The notes: generated from the letters alone by a model not told the origin. Shown: positions 17,263 through 26,637, counted from the stretch's first letter. The stretch is DNA of 64,000 nucleotides from Flagellimonas pelagia (GCF_003584135.1 NZ_QXFI01000006.1:1-64000); one strand, 5' to 3'. Made by a program: numbers and translations.

Positions 17263-18600
17263 TTAATCTTTGAAATTCCAAAAAGGGATGGCCGCTTCGG
17301 TAACGGTGACCACGGACCCTTTTTCCTTCCGCTTCCGTTTTAACCTTAGGATGTGTTTTCCTTCCTCTATATCGGAAATTTTAAGGAAAGTCTCAAAACC
17401 GAGAAGGTCGTTCATTCCAGTCGTCAATATAAAATCTTCGTCCCTATTTAACGTATCAACCTGAAAAGAATACATTTCGTTAAATGTTTTAAGGTACACT
17501 TTACGAATACTGTCCTTTTGGCTTAGGCTCGTGATCTCATCGCTCCAATTGGTATTTATGTTGATGCCGGAGGTAAGTCCACGACGGTCTTTTTTGGGTC
17601 TTAGCGAATCGTTGTACAAAAAGATGCGTTCCTCCAAATGTTCGGAAAAAGGAATGAAAACATTTAAATAAGATGTAGTGATCACTTTGGAGGGAATGAC
17701 CACATCACCCGGAAAATCACCATCCTCGATCAACATGTCCAAATAATTTTTCTTGTTCGCAAAAACACTGGAAGAATTCAAATCCTTTTCCAAATAGTTG
17801 GAATGGCGGTATTCCAAACTTGTGATGATCAGGATGACGAGGTAAATGGGTGCAAGCAACAAAATCAGCCTTTTTCCAAATTTGTTGTCCAAGAAATTAT
17901 ATACCAAAGGTCTATAAAGAAAGGAAAGGGTCAAAAAACTGAAGACCCAATACACTGGAAAGTAAAATTTGGCCACCCATTTGTTCCTTTTGAGCAATCC
18001 TTGGGTCAAGAAATCGATAAAGGTGAGCAACATCCCAAATACAATGAACAGCATCAGAATAGTTCCCAAAATACTGCCCAACCGTTCGGGTAACCAATCT
18101 CCTTCAATAATAAAACTGCCTACCAATACCATGGAAATGATAACAGTGGTCATGGCCAGAACATAGAAAATCAACAAAAAGGAAATGGCGAAAAGGACAC
18201 TGCAATAATTTTCCAGATTGGCGATATACCGGTCAAAGGACACAATGCGCTTTTTGAGATAATTGGTAAACCGCTGGGCGTAATTGAGTTTTTCAAACTC
18301 GATATCCCCTGAAACGTATCGAAGTCCTAAGGCCCCAATCCACAGTCCCCTCAAGATTACATGGAGTAATAAGTTGAACAATAGGATGGAAGAAGCAATG
18401 TGGAGAATGAAATAGGCTACAAAGCGATAAATGTGCTGCTCATTCTCGGCATTCACCATTTCCAGACGCAATGGCTCATAAGCAGTAAACAGCCCGAATA
18501 TGGCAAAACCCGAAATGATGAGTTCCAGTTCCCAGCTTTGTTGCTGTAGGGAATCCAATAGTTTTTTAAAGGATGGACTGTTGTAATCGTTGTTGCCCAC
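17263..18600 (-). CDS. Conserved membrane protein of unknown function
   Basis: A 445-residue protein. After a soluble N-terminal stretch of 25 residues there are about six membrane segments (about 26-42, 60-92, 135-165, 178-205, 222-240, 248-262). The last 170 residues are hydrophilic, likely on one side of the membrane, and rich in short beta segments. No signature of a known transporter or enzyme is visible. It shares a strand and 3-base gap with the DoxX gene. Function unknown. Confidence 0.75.
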   Translation of the reverse strand: MGNNDYNSPSFKKLLDSLQQQSWELELIISGFAIFGLFTAYEPLRLEMVNAENEQHIYRFVAYFILHIASSILLFNLLLHVILRGLWIGALGLRYVSGDIEFEKLNYAQRFTNYLKKRIVSFDRYIANLENYCSVLFAISFLLIFYVLAMTTVIISMVLVGSFIIEGDWLPERLGSILGTILMLFIVFGMLLTFIDFLTQGLLKRNKWVAKFYFPVYWVFSFLTLSFLYRPLVYNFLDNKFGKRLILLLAPIYLVILIITSLEYRHSNYLEKDLNSSSVFANKKNYLDMLIEDGDFPGDVVIPSKVITTSYLNVFIPFSEHLEERIFLYNDSLRPKKDRRGLTSGININTNWSDEITSLSQKDSIRKVYLKTFNEMYSFQVDTLNRDEDFILTTGMNDLLGFETFLKISDIEEGKHILRLKRKRKEKGSVVTVTEAAIPFWNFKD

Positions 18601-18635
18601 GGTCTGGTCGATTGATGCAACAAGATAAACATTAA

Positions 18636-18665
18636 AAAGAAAAACCGCTCAAAATGAGCGGTTTT
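18636..18665 (-). terminator. Rho-independent terminator of htpG
   Basis: Stem AAAACCGCTCA (18641-18651) / TGAGCGGTTTT (18655-18665) with a 3-base loop and a T-rich tract on the minus strand. It lies 26 bases after the htpG stop. Confidence 0.88.
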
Positions 18666-18690
18666 GTGCATCATATTAATAATCAGATTC

Positions 18691-20574
18691 TTATTTGATC
18701 ATTTCATAACTGCGAGCGATGAACTTGGTGAGTTCTTCACCTTTCAAAAGTCCTTTGGACAAACGTGCCAAATCCAAGGATTGGTTGATCAACCGTTCCC
18801 GTTTTTTGGCGGTCTTGGTGTTCAAGATCTCACCTACCAGTTCGTGGTTGGTGTTCACGATCAGATTGTACATATCGGGCATGTTGCCCATACCGAACAT
18901 ACCGCCACCGGTACGTTGCATTTCCTTCATTCGGCGCATAAATTCAGGTTCCGTGATGATGAACGGTGAAGCCTGACTGTCCATGGCTTCCAATTGAATG
19001 GTGTAGCCCTTGCTGGAGATGACTTCTTCCAATTCGGTCTTCAACTGCTCCTTTTCCTCGTCCGAAAGTTTGGAAATGGCAGTGTCTTCTTTTTTGATGA
19101 GGTTGTCGATATGGTCCGCATCAACCCGTACAAAGGACAGTTTTTCCTTTGTGGTCTCCAGTTTTTGGAGCAAGTGCGGTACAATGGGCGAATCCATCAA
19201 TAATACCTCATAACCTTTGGCTTGGGCAGTTTCAATATAGCTGTGCTGTGCCTCCGTATCCGAAGCATAAAGGACCACCAACTTTTCATCCTTGTCGGTC
19301 TGGTTGTCCTTGATCTTGGCCTCCAACTCTTCAAAAGTGTAGTATTTGCCATCCACAGTGGGGTATAAAGCAAAACTTTCCGCTTTTTCAAAGAATTTTT
19401 CTTCGGAAAGCATTCCGTATTCAATGACCACCTTGATGTCGTTCCACTTCTGCTCAAAATCTTCACGGTTGTTTTTGAAAAGGGAACTCAACTTGTCCGC
19501 CACCTTTCTGGTGATGTAGGAAGAAATTTTCTTTACCGCACCATCAGCCTGAAGGTAAGAACGCGAAACGTTCAACGGAATATCGGGAGAATCGATGACA
19601 CCGCGCAGCATGGTCAAAAACTCCGGTACGATCCCTTCCACATTATCCGTGACGAACACTTGGTTTTGGTATAGTTGGATACGGTCTTTTTGAATGTTGA
19701 GGTCGTTGGTCAACTTGGGGAAATATAAAATTCCCGTCAGGTTGAATGGATAGTCCACATTCAAATGGATATGGAACAAAGGTTCCTCAAACTGCATGGG
19801 ATATAGTTCCCTGTAGAAGCTTTTATAATCCTCATCGGTCAAATCCGTGGGCTGCTTGGTCCACGCTGGATTGGGATTGTTGATGATGTTGTCTACCACT
19901 TGGGTTGGTGCCGGTTCATCTTCCTTGGCTCCTTCCGGTTTGGGCAAGGTTTCGGTCTTGGTCCCGAACTTGATGGGAATGGGCATGAACTTGTTGTACT
20001 TGACCAAAAGGCCACGGATTTTGGAATCGTCCAAAAATTCGGTGGAATCCTCGGCCACATGAAGGATGATTTCGGTACCCCGTTCTTTTTTATCGCTAGT
20101 TTCGATGCTGAATTCAGGTGAACCATCACAGGTCCAATGTACCGCTGGGGCATCTTGATAACTCTTGGAAATGATCTCTACCTTTTCGGCCACCATAAAG
20201 GCGGAGTAAAAACCAAGACCAAAGTGACCAATGATCCCAGCTTCCTTACCGGCGTCCTTGTATTTGTCCAAAAACTCTTCGGCGCCTGAAAAGGCCACTT
20301 CGTTAATGTATTTTTTGACCTCTTCCTCGGTCATCCCGATGCCTTGGTCAATAATATGGATGCGTTTGTTGTCCTTGTCTACCTTCACCTCAATGATGGG
20401 GTTGCCATATTCCACTTTGGCTTCGCCAATAGAGGTAAGGTGTTTTAGTTTCAAGGTCGCATCCGTAGCGTTGGAAATAAGCTCCCTCAAGAAAATTTCA
20501 TGGTCGCTGTACAGAAATTTTTTGATTAAAGGGAAAATGTTCTCTACTGAAACATTGATTTTACCTGTTGCCAT
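18691..20574 (-). CDS. htpG: Chaperone protein HtpG (Hsp90)
   Basis: A 627-residue ATP-dependent chaperone. The GHKL ATP-binding domain is clear: ELISNATDATLKLKHL, DQGIGMTEEEV, GHFGLGFYSAFMV. The middle domain has the conserved NVSRSYLQ motif, and the C-terminal dimerisation region follows. The start MATGKINVSVENIF at 20574 is chosen; the frame is open 75 bases further upstream but those residues do not fit the family. The upstream region holds TGTCA direct repeats and a possible promoter. Confidence 0.97.
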   Translation of the reverse strand: MATGKINVSVENIFPLIKKFLYSDHEIFLRELISNATDATLKLKHLTSIGEAKVEYGNPIIEVKVDKDNKRIHIIDQGIGMTEEEVKKYINEVAFSGAEEFLDKYKDAGKEAGIIGHFGLGFYSAFMVAEKVEIISKSYQDAPAVHWTCDGSPEFSIETSDKKERGTEIILHVAEDSTEFLDDSKIRGLLVKYNKFMPIPIKFGTKTETLPKPEGAKEDEPAPTQVVDNIINNPNPAWTKQPTDLTDEDYKSFYRELYPMQFEEPLFHIHLNVDYPFNLTGILYFPKLTNDLNIQKDRIQLYQNQVFVTDNVEGIVPEFLTMLRGVIDSPDIPLNVSRSYLQADGAVKKISSYITRKVADKLSSLFKNNREDFEQKWNDIKVVIEYGMLSEEKFFEKAESFALYPTVDGKYYTFEELEAKIKDNQTDKDEKLVVLYASDTEAQHSYIETAQAKGYEVLLMDSPIVPHLLQKLETTKEKLSFVRVDADHIDNLIKKEDTAISKLSDEEKEQLKTELEEVISSKGYTIQLEAMDSQASPFIITEPEFMRRMKEMQRTGGGMFGMGNMPDMYNLIVNTNHELVGEILNTKTAKKRERLINQSLDLARLSKGLLKGEELTKFIARSYEMIK

Positions 20575-20606
20575 CGTTTTGTTTTTTCTTTTATCTATAC
20601 CGCATT

Positions 20607-20656
20607 GGACAAAAAAAATACCAGAGTGGCAAATATGACAAACTGACATTTGAAAC
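20607..20656 (-). promoter_or_regulatory. Candidate htpG promoter with TGTCA repeats
   Basis: On the minus strand the region reads TGTCAGTTTGTCA followed by a TTTGCCA element and, about 18 bases after the second TTTG, TATTTTTTTTG, which resembles a TTTG / TAnnTTTG promoter. The doubled TGTCA may be a heat-shock control site. Suggestive only. Confidence 0.3.
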
Positions 20657-20689
20657 CGTCATTTTTTACTGTCGGACAATTTTAACAAA

Positions 20690-20727
20690 ATTTTGTTTAT
20701 TCTTTTTTTGTAAAAATTAAACAAAAT
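20690..20727. promoter_or_regulatory. Dyad operator candidate around the tetR -33 box
   Basis: ATTTTGTTTA (20690-20699) and its inverse TAAACAAAAT (20718-20727) flank the -33 TTTG of the tetR promoter. The left arm is itself part of a 14-base palindrome AACAAAATTTTGTT (20684-20697). The right arm belongs to an 18-base motif that recurs at the merR promoter with 15 matches (57555-57572). Likely bound by a repressor, TetR itself or the MerR protein. Confidence 0.4.
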
Positions 20728-20740
20728 ATCGTATCTTTAG
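20707..20740 (+). promoter_or_regulatory. Bacteroidetes-type promoter of tetR-ABC1 kinase
   Basis: TTTG at 20707-20710 is followed after 21 bases by TATCTTTAG at 20732-20740, a good match to the TTTG / TAnnTTTG promoter. Transcription would begin about 150 bases before the tetR ATG. Confidence 0.55.
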
Positions 20741-20815
20741 ACTGTTATAGGAAAAAATTGCTGTGAAGAAGTATTATGCTATAACAAGTTTGTTTATTTA
20801 TTGGTTAGGTTGTGG

Positions 20816-20845
20816 AAAATGCACTTTCGCTCGGAGGTGCATTTT
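20816..20845 (+). other. Leader hairpin upstream of tetR
   Basis: Stem AAAATGCAC / GTGCATTTT with a 12-base loop, followed by a short T-rich stretch. It lies between the predicted promoter and the tetR ATG at 20903, so it would form in the untranslated leader. Whether it attenuates transcription is unknown; no leader peptide was found. Confidence 0.4.
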
Positions 20846-20902
20846 CTTTATTCGATTGCCACAGGTTGACCAATGATTGTTTCACCCTTAAGAATGAACA
20901 CA

Positions 20903-21559
20903 ATGGCAACATCAGTAAAAACCAGCATCACCGAGGAAAAGATTATCACATGGTACATGGATTCTGTTCTGGAAAATGGAAAGGTACCCGAATCTGTTTA
21001 TAAGTTTTGCAAGGCAAACAAAATAGGGGAGGACACTTTTTACGGATTTTTTGGATCCTTCGAGTCCATACAACAAAGGATTTGGCACAAGTTTTTTGAC
21101 AATACCACGGCTTTGCTGAACAAGAACAAGGATTACGCTACCATGTCCAATGAGGATAAAATGTTGACCTTTTTCTTCACTTTTTTTGAAAACCTGACCT
21201 TGAACCGCAGTTACGTGCTGTTTGCGCTCAAGGAACACCGGAATGCATTCGAAGGATTGGCCCAACTGAAGGGCTTACGGAAATCCTTCAAGGAATTTGC
21301 TACGGAATTGGTTCATATCAGAAATGAGGAAAAGAACCTTAAAATCTTAAAATATAATGAGCCGCTGTTTTCCGAAGGGGCTTGGCTACAGTTTTTGTTC
21401 CTGTTGAAATTTTGGATGGAAGACAGTTCGCCAGGGTTCGAAAAAACTGACATTGCGATTGAGAAATCCGTAACCACGATCTTTCAGATTTTTGAGAATA
21501 CCCCTTTGGAAAAGATTATTGACTTTGGGAAATTTCTGTACAAAGAAAAGTTTGTGTAG
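20903..21559 (+). CDS. TetR-type transcriptional regulator
   Basis: A 218-residue helical protein. Residues about 8-60 fit the TetR helix-turn-helix (EEKIITWYMDSVLENG, SVYKFCKANKIGEDTFYGFFGSFESI), although the recognition helix is atypical, and the rest is a helical ligand or dimerisation domain. The ATG at 20903 is chosen over an in-frame ATG at 20873. It lies 6 bases before the ABC1 kinase gene and probably controls it. In Flavobacteria this gene pair is, to my knowledge, often near light-responsive genes; the promoter motif shared with merR fits that. Confidence 0.8.
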   Translation: MATSVKTSITEEKIITWYMDSVLENGKVPESVYKFCKANKIGEDTFYGFFGSFESIQQRIWHKFFDNTTALLNKNKDYATMSNEDKMLTFFFTFFENLTLNRSYVLFALKEHRNAFEGLAQLKGLRKSFKEFATELVHIRNEEKNLKILKYNEPLFSEGAWLQFLFLLKFWMEDSSPGFEKTDIAIEKSVTTIFQIFENTPLEKIIDFGKFLYKEKFV

Positions 21560-21565
21560 TACCGT

Positions 21566-22876
21566 ATGAAAACATTGGACAAAATACCCACCGGAAAAAT
21601 TGAACGGGCAGGAAAATTGGTGACTACTGGAGTGAAGATCGGCGGAAATTATGTGAAGTATTATGGTAAAAAACTCGTAAATCCGGATACTTCCAAAGAA
21701 GAGCTGGACCATGACAATGCAGAGGATATTTATGATGGCCTGAAAAGTTTAAAAGGCAGTGCCCTTAAGGTTGCCCAAATGTTGAGTATGGAAAAAAACC
21801 TACTGCCCAGGGCCTATGTTGAAAAATTTTCCCTTTCTCAATTTTCGGTACCGCCTTTGTCCGCTCCTCTGGTTCGCAAAACGTTTAAGAAATACCTTGG
21901 CCAATACCCCGAAGACATTTTTGATCATTTTGAGAAGGATTCGGTAAATGCGGCAAGTATTGGTCAGGTACATCGTGCCAGCAAAAACGGAAAGGATTTG
22001 GCGGTTAAGATCCAATATCCTGGTGTGGCGGACAGCATCAGCAGCGATCTGGCCTTGGTAAAACCTGTGGCCATTAAAATGTTCAACCTAAAGGGAAAGG
22101 ACTCCGAGAAGTATTTCAAGGAAGTGGAACATAAGTTGATCGAGGAGACCAACTACATTCTGGAATTGGAACAGAGCAGGGAAATTACTGAGGCTTGTGC
22201 CGTAATCCCCGGTATGGAATTCCCAAAATACTATCCCGAACTTTCTAGTGAACGTATCCTCACCATGGATTGGATGAACGGGCTACATTTGAGTGAATTC
22301 ACCAAAACCGCTTTTGATGTACATCTTGGTAATCGATTGGGGCAGGCGCTATGGGATTTTTATATGTTCCAGATCCATCATTTAAGAAAAGTGCATGCCG
22401 ACCCACATCCGGGTAATTTCTTGGTCAGTGACAATGGCAGTCTGATTGCCATAGATTTTGGCTGCATCAAGGCCATACCCGATGAATTCTATGTTCCGTA
22501 TTTTGAATTGGTCAACTTGGAAAACCTTGATAATGATGCCATCTTCATGGAAAAGCTCTATCAATTGGAAATCCTGACCCCAATGGATAGTACAGAGGAA
22601 CTGGAATTTTTCAAGGCGCTGTTCAAGGAAATGCTCAGTATCTTCACTTCTCCCTTCAACAAAGAGGAGTTCGATTTCGGGGATGCGGGCTTTTGGTCCA
22701 AGATTGCCGAATTGAGTGAACGTTATTCCAAGGACGAGCAGATTCGGAAGATGAACGGAAATCGAGGCTCCAAACATTTTCTGTATATGAACCGCACTTT
22801 TTTTGGACTTTACAATCTGCTACACGATCTTGGGGCCAAGGTCAAAGTGAACCATTTTAAAAAGTACATGGTCTAA
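21566..22876 (+). CDS. AarF/ABC1/UbiB kinase family protein
   Basis: A 436-residue atypical protein kinase-like protein. Hallmarks are the KxGQ-like helix (LKGSALKVAQMLSME), the AASIGQVHRA nucleotide loop in place of a P-loop, AVKIQYPGV with the conserved lysine, HADPHPGNFLV and the DFG motif (AIDFGCIK). In the KxGQ motif the glycine is replaced by alanine (KVAQ). UbiB members support isoprenoid-quinone synthesis or lipid handling as ATPases. A terminator follows after 10 bases. Confidence 0.92.
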   Translation: MKTLDKIPTGKIERAGKLVTTGVKIGGNYVKYYGKKLVNPDTSKEELDHDNAEDIYDGLKSLKGSALKVAQMLSMEKNLLPRAYVEKFSLSQFSVPPLSAPLVRKTFKKYLGQYPEDIFDHFEKDSVNAASIGQVHRASKNGKDLAVKIQYPGVADSISSDLALVKPVAIKMFNLKGKDSEKYFKEVEHKLIEETNYILELEQSREITEACAVIPGMEFPKYYPELSSERILTMDWMNGLHLSEFTKTAFDVHLGNRLGQALWDFYMFQIHHLRKVHADPHPGNFLVSDNGSLIAIDFGCIKAIPDEFYVPYFELVNLENLDNDAIFMEKLYQLEILTPMDSTEELEFFKALFKEMLSIFTSPFNKEEFDFGDAGFWSKIAELSERYSKDEQIRKMNGNRGSKHFLYMNRTFFGLYNLLHDLGAKVKVNHFKKYMV

Positions 22877-22886
22877 TTTTGTTAAT

Positions 22887-22915
22887 ATATATCCAGTTCT
22901 TTGGATATATTTTTT
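22887..22915 (+). terminator. Rho-independent terminator after ABC1 kinase
   Basis: Stem ATATATCC / GGATATAT with an 8-base loop, followed by T5. AT-rich but well placed 10 bases after the stop. Confidence 0.65.
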
Positions 22916-22972
22916 ACTTTTCCATTATTTAGCCTATACTTTTTTTAAAAATTTCTATTTAAGCACTTCGTA

Positions 22973-23980
22973 ATGTACAACTCAAGAATATCAGGATTAG
23001 GATTTTATGTACCCGAACATGTGGTGACCAATGACGATTTGTCCAAGATGATGGACACGAATGATGAATGGATTCAGGAACGCACCGGTATCAAGGAAAG
23101 ACGCCATGTGGTGAAAGGGGAGGACACTACGACCTCCATGGGAGTGAAAGCCGCTGAAAAAGCCATTGAACGTGCCGGTATTGACAAGGATGAAATTGAT
23201 TTTATCGTGTTTGCTACCCTCAGCCCGGATTATTATTTTCCAGGACCAGGTGTTTTGGTACAACGCGATCTTGGCTTGCGTACTGTTGGGGCCCTCGATA
23301 TTCGTAACCAATGTTCGGGGTTTGTGTATGGTATTTCGGTAGCCGATCAATACATAAAAAGTGGCATGTACAAGAATGTGCTCGTCATCGGATCTGAACT
23401 GCATTCGCATGGATTGGATATGACCACGAGGGGCCGGGGTGTTTCGGTCATTTTTGGTGATGGGGCCGGGGCCGCTGTTTTAACAAGGGAGGAAAATCTT
23501 TCCAAAGGAATCCTCTCTACCCACCTGCATTCCGAAGGCCAACATGCCGAAGAACTTTCTTTGATTGCACCAGGGATGGGCAAAAGATGGGTGACGGATA
23601 TCATTGCCGATGCCGATCCGGAGGATACTTCCTATTTTCCATATATGAACGGTCAGTTTGTGTTCAAGAATGCAGTGGTCCGTTTTAGTGAAGTGATTAT
23701 GGAAGGCCTGCAAAAGAACAACCTTACCCCACAGGATATCGATATGTTGATTCCGCACCAAGCCAATTTGAGGATTTCCCAGTTCATCCAGAACAAATTC
23801 CGATTGTCCGATGACCAAGTGTTCAACAATATCATGAAATATGGCAACACCACGGCCGCTTCCATCCCGATCGCCTTAACGGAAGCTTGGGAAGAAGGCA
23901 AGGTCAAAGAAGGGGATTTGGTCGTTTTGGCCGCTTTTGGTAGTGGATTTACCTGGGGCAGTGTTATTATCAGGTGGTAG
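22973..23980 (+). CDS. 3-oxoacyl-ACP synthase III family protein (KAS III)
   Basis: A 335-residue thiolase-fold condensing enzyme. The catalytic triad is visible: Cys in NQCSGFVYG, His in IPHQANLRI, Asn in KYGNTTAASIP. The N-terminal GLGFYVPEHVVTN and EWIQERTGI motifs and C-terminal GSGFTWGS are typical of FabH-like proteins. Since genomes of this group usually encode another FabH next to plsX/rpmF, this copy may be a paralogue for a special acyl starter; it could also be a HMG-type or head-to-head condensing enzyme. It has its own terminator. Confidence 0.9.
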   Translation: MYNSRISGLGFYVPEHVVTNDDLSKMMDTNDEWIQERTGIKERRHVVKGEDTTTSMGVKAAEKAIERAGIDKDEIDFIVFATLSPDYYFPGPGVLVQRDLGLRTVGALDIRNQCSGFVYGISVADQYIKSGMYKNVLVIGSELHSHGLDMTTRGRGVSVIFGDGAGAAVLTREENLSKGILSTHLHSEGQHAEELSLIAPGMGKRWVTDIIADADPEDTSYFPYMNGQFVFKNAVVRFSEVIMEGLQKNNLTPQDIDMLIPHQANLRISQFIQNKFRLSDDQVFNNIMKYGNTTAASIPIALTEAWEEGKVKEGDLVVLAAFGSGFTWGSVIIRW

Positions 23981-24007
23981 TATCAGATTATAAAATATGT
24001 ATAAATG

Positions 24008-24040
24008 AAAACCCCGATCTTTTAGGATCGGGGTTTTTTA
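24008..24040. terminator. Rho-independent terminator
   Basis: A 12-bp stem AAAACCCCGATC / GATCGGGGTTTT with a 6-base loop and following T-run. It ends the KAS III gene and, with its A-rich left flank, can also act on the convergent TonB-type receptor gene. Confidence 0.9.
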
Positions 24041-24097
24041 TTGAGGCCCTTGAAAGACTAACCAACCAACACTCTGACTAGGACCATCAAATTATTG

Positions 24098-26548
24098 TTA
24101 TAGGATGCCGCCGCCACCTTGCTTGGTGTTGTCGTCCCTTCGCTTGCGCTGGTTGGCCCTGTTCTTACCGCTTCCAAAGCGATAGGAAAGTCCTACATAC
24201 ACATTGTTGCTTTCCCAGTTGAAGGCACCTTCCTGTGCATAGGGGTAATCCCCTTCAAAGGCAAAACGCATGGTGTTGAAAATATCATTGTAATTGAAAC
24301 TGATGGTGCCTTTGCCATCATCAAAACTGTAGCGGGCGCCCAAGTTCACAAAGTACATGGGGTTGGCATCAAATTGGATGCTTTTGTTTCTGCCCCTGTA
24401 AAAACCAAAAGCTTGCAGGGTCAATTTTTTGGTTACGGTGAAACTGTTGTTCATCCTCAGGTTCCAGGCCGTGTTGTCCACTTCCACTTGTTCCGTAATG
24501 ATATCATCCTCCGTGGCATCGGGATCGGTAGTGTCCAATGTTTCCGAAAAGCCTCTTTGGGTTTGGGAGTACATATCAAAACTACCGTTAATATTCCACC
24601 ATTTTAAAGGCCTGTAATTTCCAGAAACCTCTACACCATAGGCTGATGTTTTATCAAAGTTGTCATAGGTAAGGATGGTCTTGTTCAGATCCAAACGATC
24701 CACATAAAGTGCCCTGTTGATCTCATCCGTAATGCTGCGATAGAATACTCCCGAGGTAATGCTACCGTTTTTGAGCCTTCGGGTATAGTTCAGTTCATAG
24801 GAACTGGTAAACTGGGGCACCAAGTTTGGGTTACCGAAAGAGGAGATCAACGGTGTGGCAAATTCCCTGATGGGGTTTACCTGGTCCAAACCGGGTCGAT
24901 CCACCCGTCTGCTATAACTTACCTGTAATTGGTCTTTTTCATTTGGACTGTAGGTGACAAATGCCGAAGGGTACAGCTGCGTGTACTTATCGGTAAAGGC
25001 ACGTACCGCATTGGTGTCCGCTTTTACCTCTACATCCTCGATTCGTATGCCCATTTGATAAGACCATTTTTTATAGGTCTGTCCAAAAGTGGCATAAGCG
25101 GAATAAATGTCCATAGCGTAAATAAACTTGGTGGAAGGCGTGGGAACCAAATTCCCTTGTGAGTTGAAGGATTGTCCAGTTGATGAATAATCCACTTTCG
25201 ACTCAAAATTCCTTGACTGCAACCCAAGCTCCAGTTTAGAAATGCTGTCCAACGGGTTCACATAGTCTAAGTTGGCTGTGGTTTGGGTACGTTTGGTGTC
25301 CACAAAATCCTTGTAATTTGGATAAACAACGGCACCAACCGATCTAAAATCGGCATCCTGGCCACTGTCGAACAGGTTGTGGTCCACTTCCAGCTCAATG
25401 TTATGGCCTTCCTTGCCAAAATCAAGTTTATAATCAAAGTTGTATTGCTCGCTGGTATTGTCGGAAAGGTCATCGAAATATTGGGTCAGGTTCCTGGAAG
25501 GATCTTCAAAGTAGTTGATCGCTACGGTTCCATATCCCTTTCCATCATAAATGTTCTGATTGGTAAAGAAGGAGATGGTATTCTTTTCGTTCAGGTAAAA
25601 ATCAACCCCTAATTTGTATAAGTGCGATTTGTTGTTGTTGAGGAAGTCGAACTTTTGGCGTGAATTTTCGTCCACTCTCAAAATGCTTCCATCGTTTACC
25701 CATTTGCCGATGTTGTTGCCATAATTTCCGTAGAAATTGAATTTGCCGTTACGGTAGTTCAAATCAATGGAACTGTTGAATTTGGCCTCAATACCTTTGG
25801 TAAGGCCCATACTTACGTTTCCGTTGAACCCGATGTTGGCATTTTTGTGCAATATAATGTTGATGATACCACTCATGCCTTCCGGATTGTACTTGGCAGA
25901 GGGGTTGGTGATTAATTCTATAGATTTAATGGAGGTGGAGGGAATCTGTTTCAACAACTGTGCAACCGGCACGTTCGAAAGCTTACCATCTACCATCACA
26001 CGAACATTCGAATTTCCCCTTAACGTGATGTCCCCAGTCTGGGCATCCACATTTACAGAGGGAATGTTGTTCATGATGTCAGATGCGGAGGCACCGGCGG
26101 TGGTCAGGTCTTTGCCCACGTTGATCACTTTTCTGTCCACCCGTTGTTCAATGGTCGTTTTTTCGGCAACCACCTCGACCCCTTCCAGGTTTTGGGTCTC
26201 TTCCTCCAAGGTGATGGTACCTAGGTTTATATTCCTTTTGTCCTTGGAGATGACCAGTTTTTGGGAATATGTCTTGTATCCGATAAACTGAACTTCAAAA
26301 ATGAAATTGCCATCAGGCAGTTTTTTGATGTCAAAAGTTCCGTCCTCCATAGTAATGCCCCCGGTAACGGTTTGGGAACCATCTTCCGATTTAATGACCA
26401 CAGCAGCATAGGCCACGGGTTGTTTCATGGTATTGTCCACCACCGTTCCCGAAATGGAGCCTAAGGCATCATCTGGATCATTGGCGTTGGAATGTGATGG
26501 GAATAGAGCGCACAGAAAGAGTGCGAAAAGTAAGGTCAACTTTTTCAT
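24098..26548 (-). CDS. TonB-dependent receptor-like outer-membrane beta-barrel protein
   Basis: An 816-residue outer-membrane protein with a signal peptide ending near residue 22 (SHSNA). Residues about 28-115 form a carboxypeptidase-like regulatory beta-sandwich (GSISGTVVDNTMKQPVAYA, FIGYKTYSQ). A plug-like domain follows (LTTAGASASDIMNNIPSVNV, DITLRGNSNVRVMVDGK, IELITNPSAKYNPEGMSGIIN), then the barrel to the C-terminus. This is the outer membrane beta-barrel family protein type common in Bacteroidetes. The last residues are an Arg/Lys- and Gly-rich tail rather than the usual aromatic end. Substrate unknown. Confidence 0.9.
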   Translation of the reverse strand: MKKLTLLFALFLCALFPSHSNANDPDDALGSISGTVVDNTMKQPVAYAAVVIKSEDGSQTVTGGITMEDGTFDIKKLPDGNFIFEVQFIGYKTYSQKLVISKDKRNINLGTITLEEETQNLEGVEVVAEKTTIEQRVDRKVINVGKDLTTAGASASDIMNNIPSVNVDAQTGDITLRGNSNVRVMVDGKLSNVPVAQLLKQIPSTSIKSIELITNPSAKYNPEGMSGIINIILHKNANIGFNGNVSMGLTKGIEAKFNSSIDLNYRNGKFNFYGNYGNNIGKWVNDGSILRVDENSRQKFDFLNNNKSHLYKLGVDFYLNEKNTISFFTNQNIYDGKGYGTVAINYFEDPSRNLTQYFDDLSDNTSEQYNFDYKLDFGKEGHNIELEVDHNLFDSGQDADFRSVGAVVYPNYKDFVDTKRTQTTANLDYVNPLDSISKLELGLQSRNFESKVDYSSTGQSFNSQGNLVPTPSTKFIYAMDIYSAYATFGQTYKKWSYQMGIRIEDVEVKADTNAVRAFTDKYTQLYPSAFVTYSPNEKDQLQVSYSRRVDRPGLDQVNPIREFATPLISSFGNPNLVPQFTSSYELNYTRRLKNGSITSGVFYRSITDEINRALYVDRLDLNKTILTYDNFDKTSAYGVEVSGNYRPLKWWNINGSFDMYSQTQRGFSETLDTTDPDATEDDIITEQVEVDNTAWNLRMNNSFTVTKKLTLQAFGFYRGRNKSIQFDANPMYFVNLGARYSFDDGKGTISFNYNDIFNTMRFAFEGDYPYAQEGAFNWESNNVYVGLSYRFGSGKNRANQRKRRDDNTKQGGGGIL

Positions 26549-26637
26549 GAGTTGTTCGTTTTTTGATTGATGAATTCGATTGATTGATGATATAGTTAAG
26601 ACGCCACTGGCCGCGGAATGTTACAGCTTCACCTCAA

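Noticed and set aside
21566-22876. ABC1 kinase as a lost or inactive gene because of KVAQ instead of KxGQ
   Set aside because: Ala in place of Gly occurs in a motif whose exact sequence varies, and all other catalytic motifs are intact, so there is no sign of decay.
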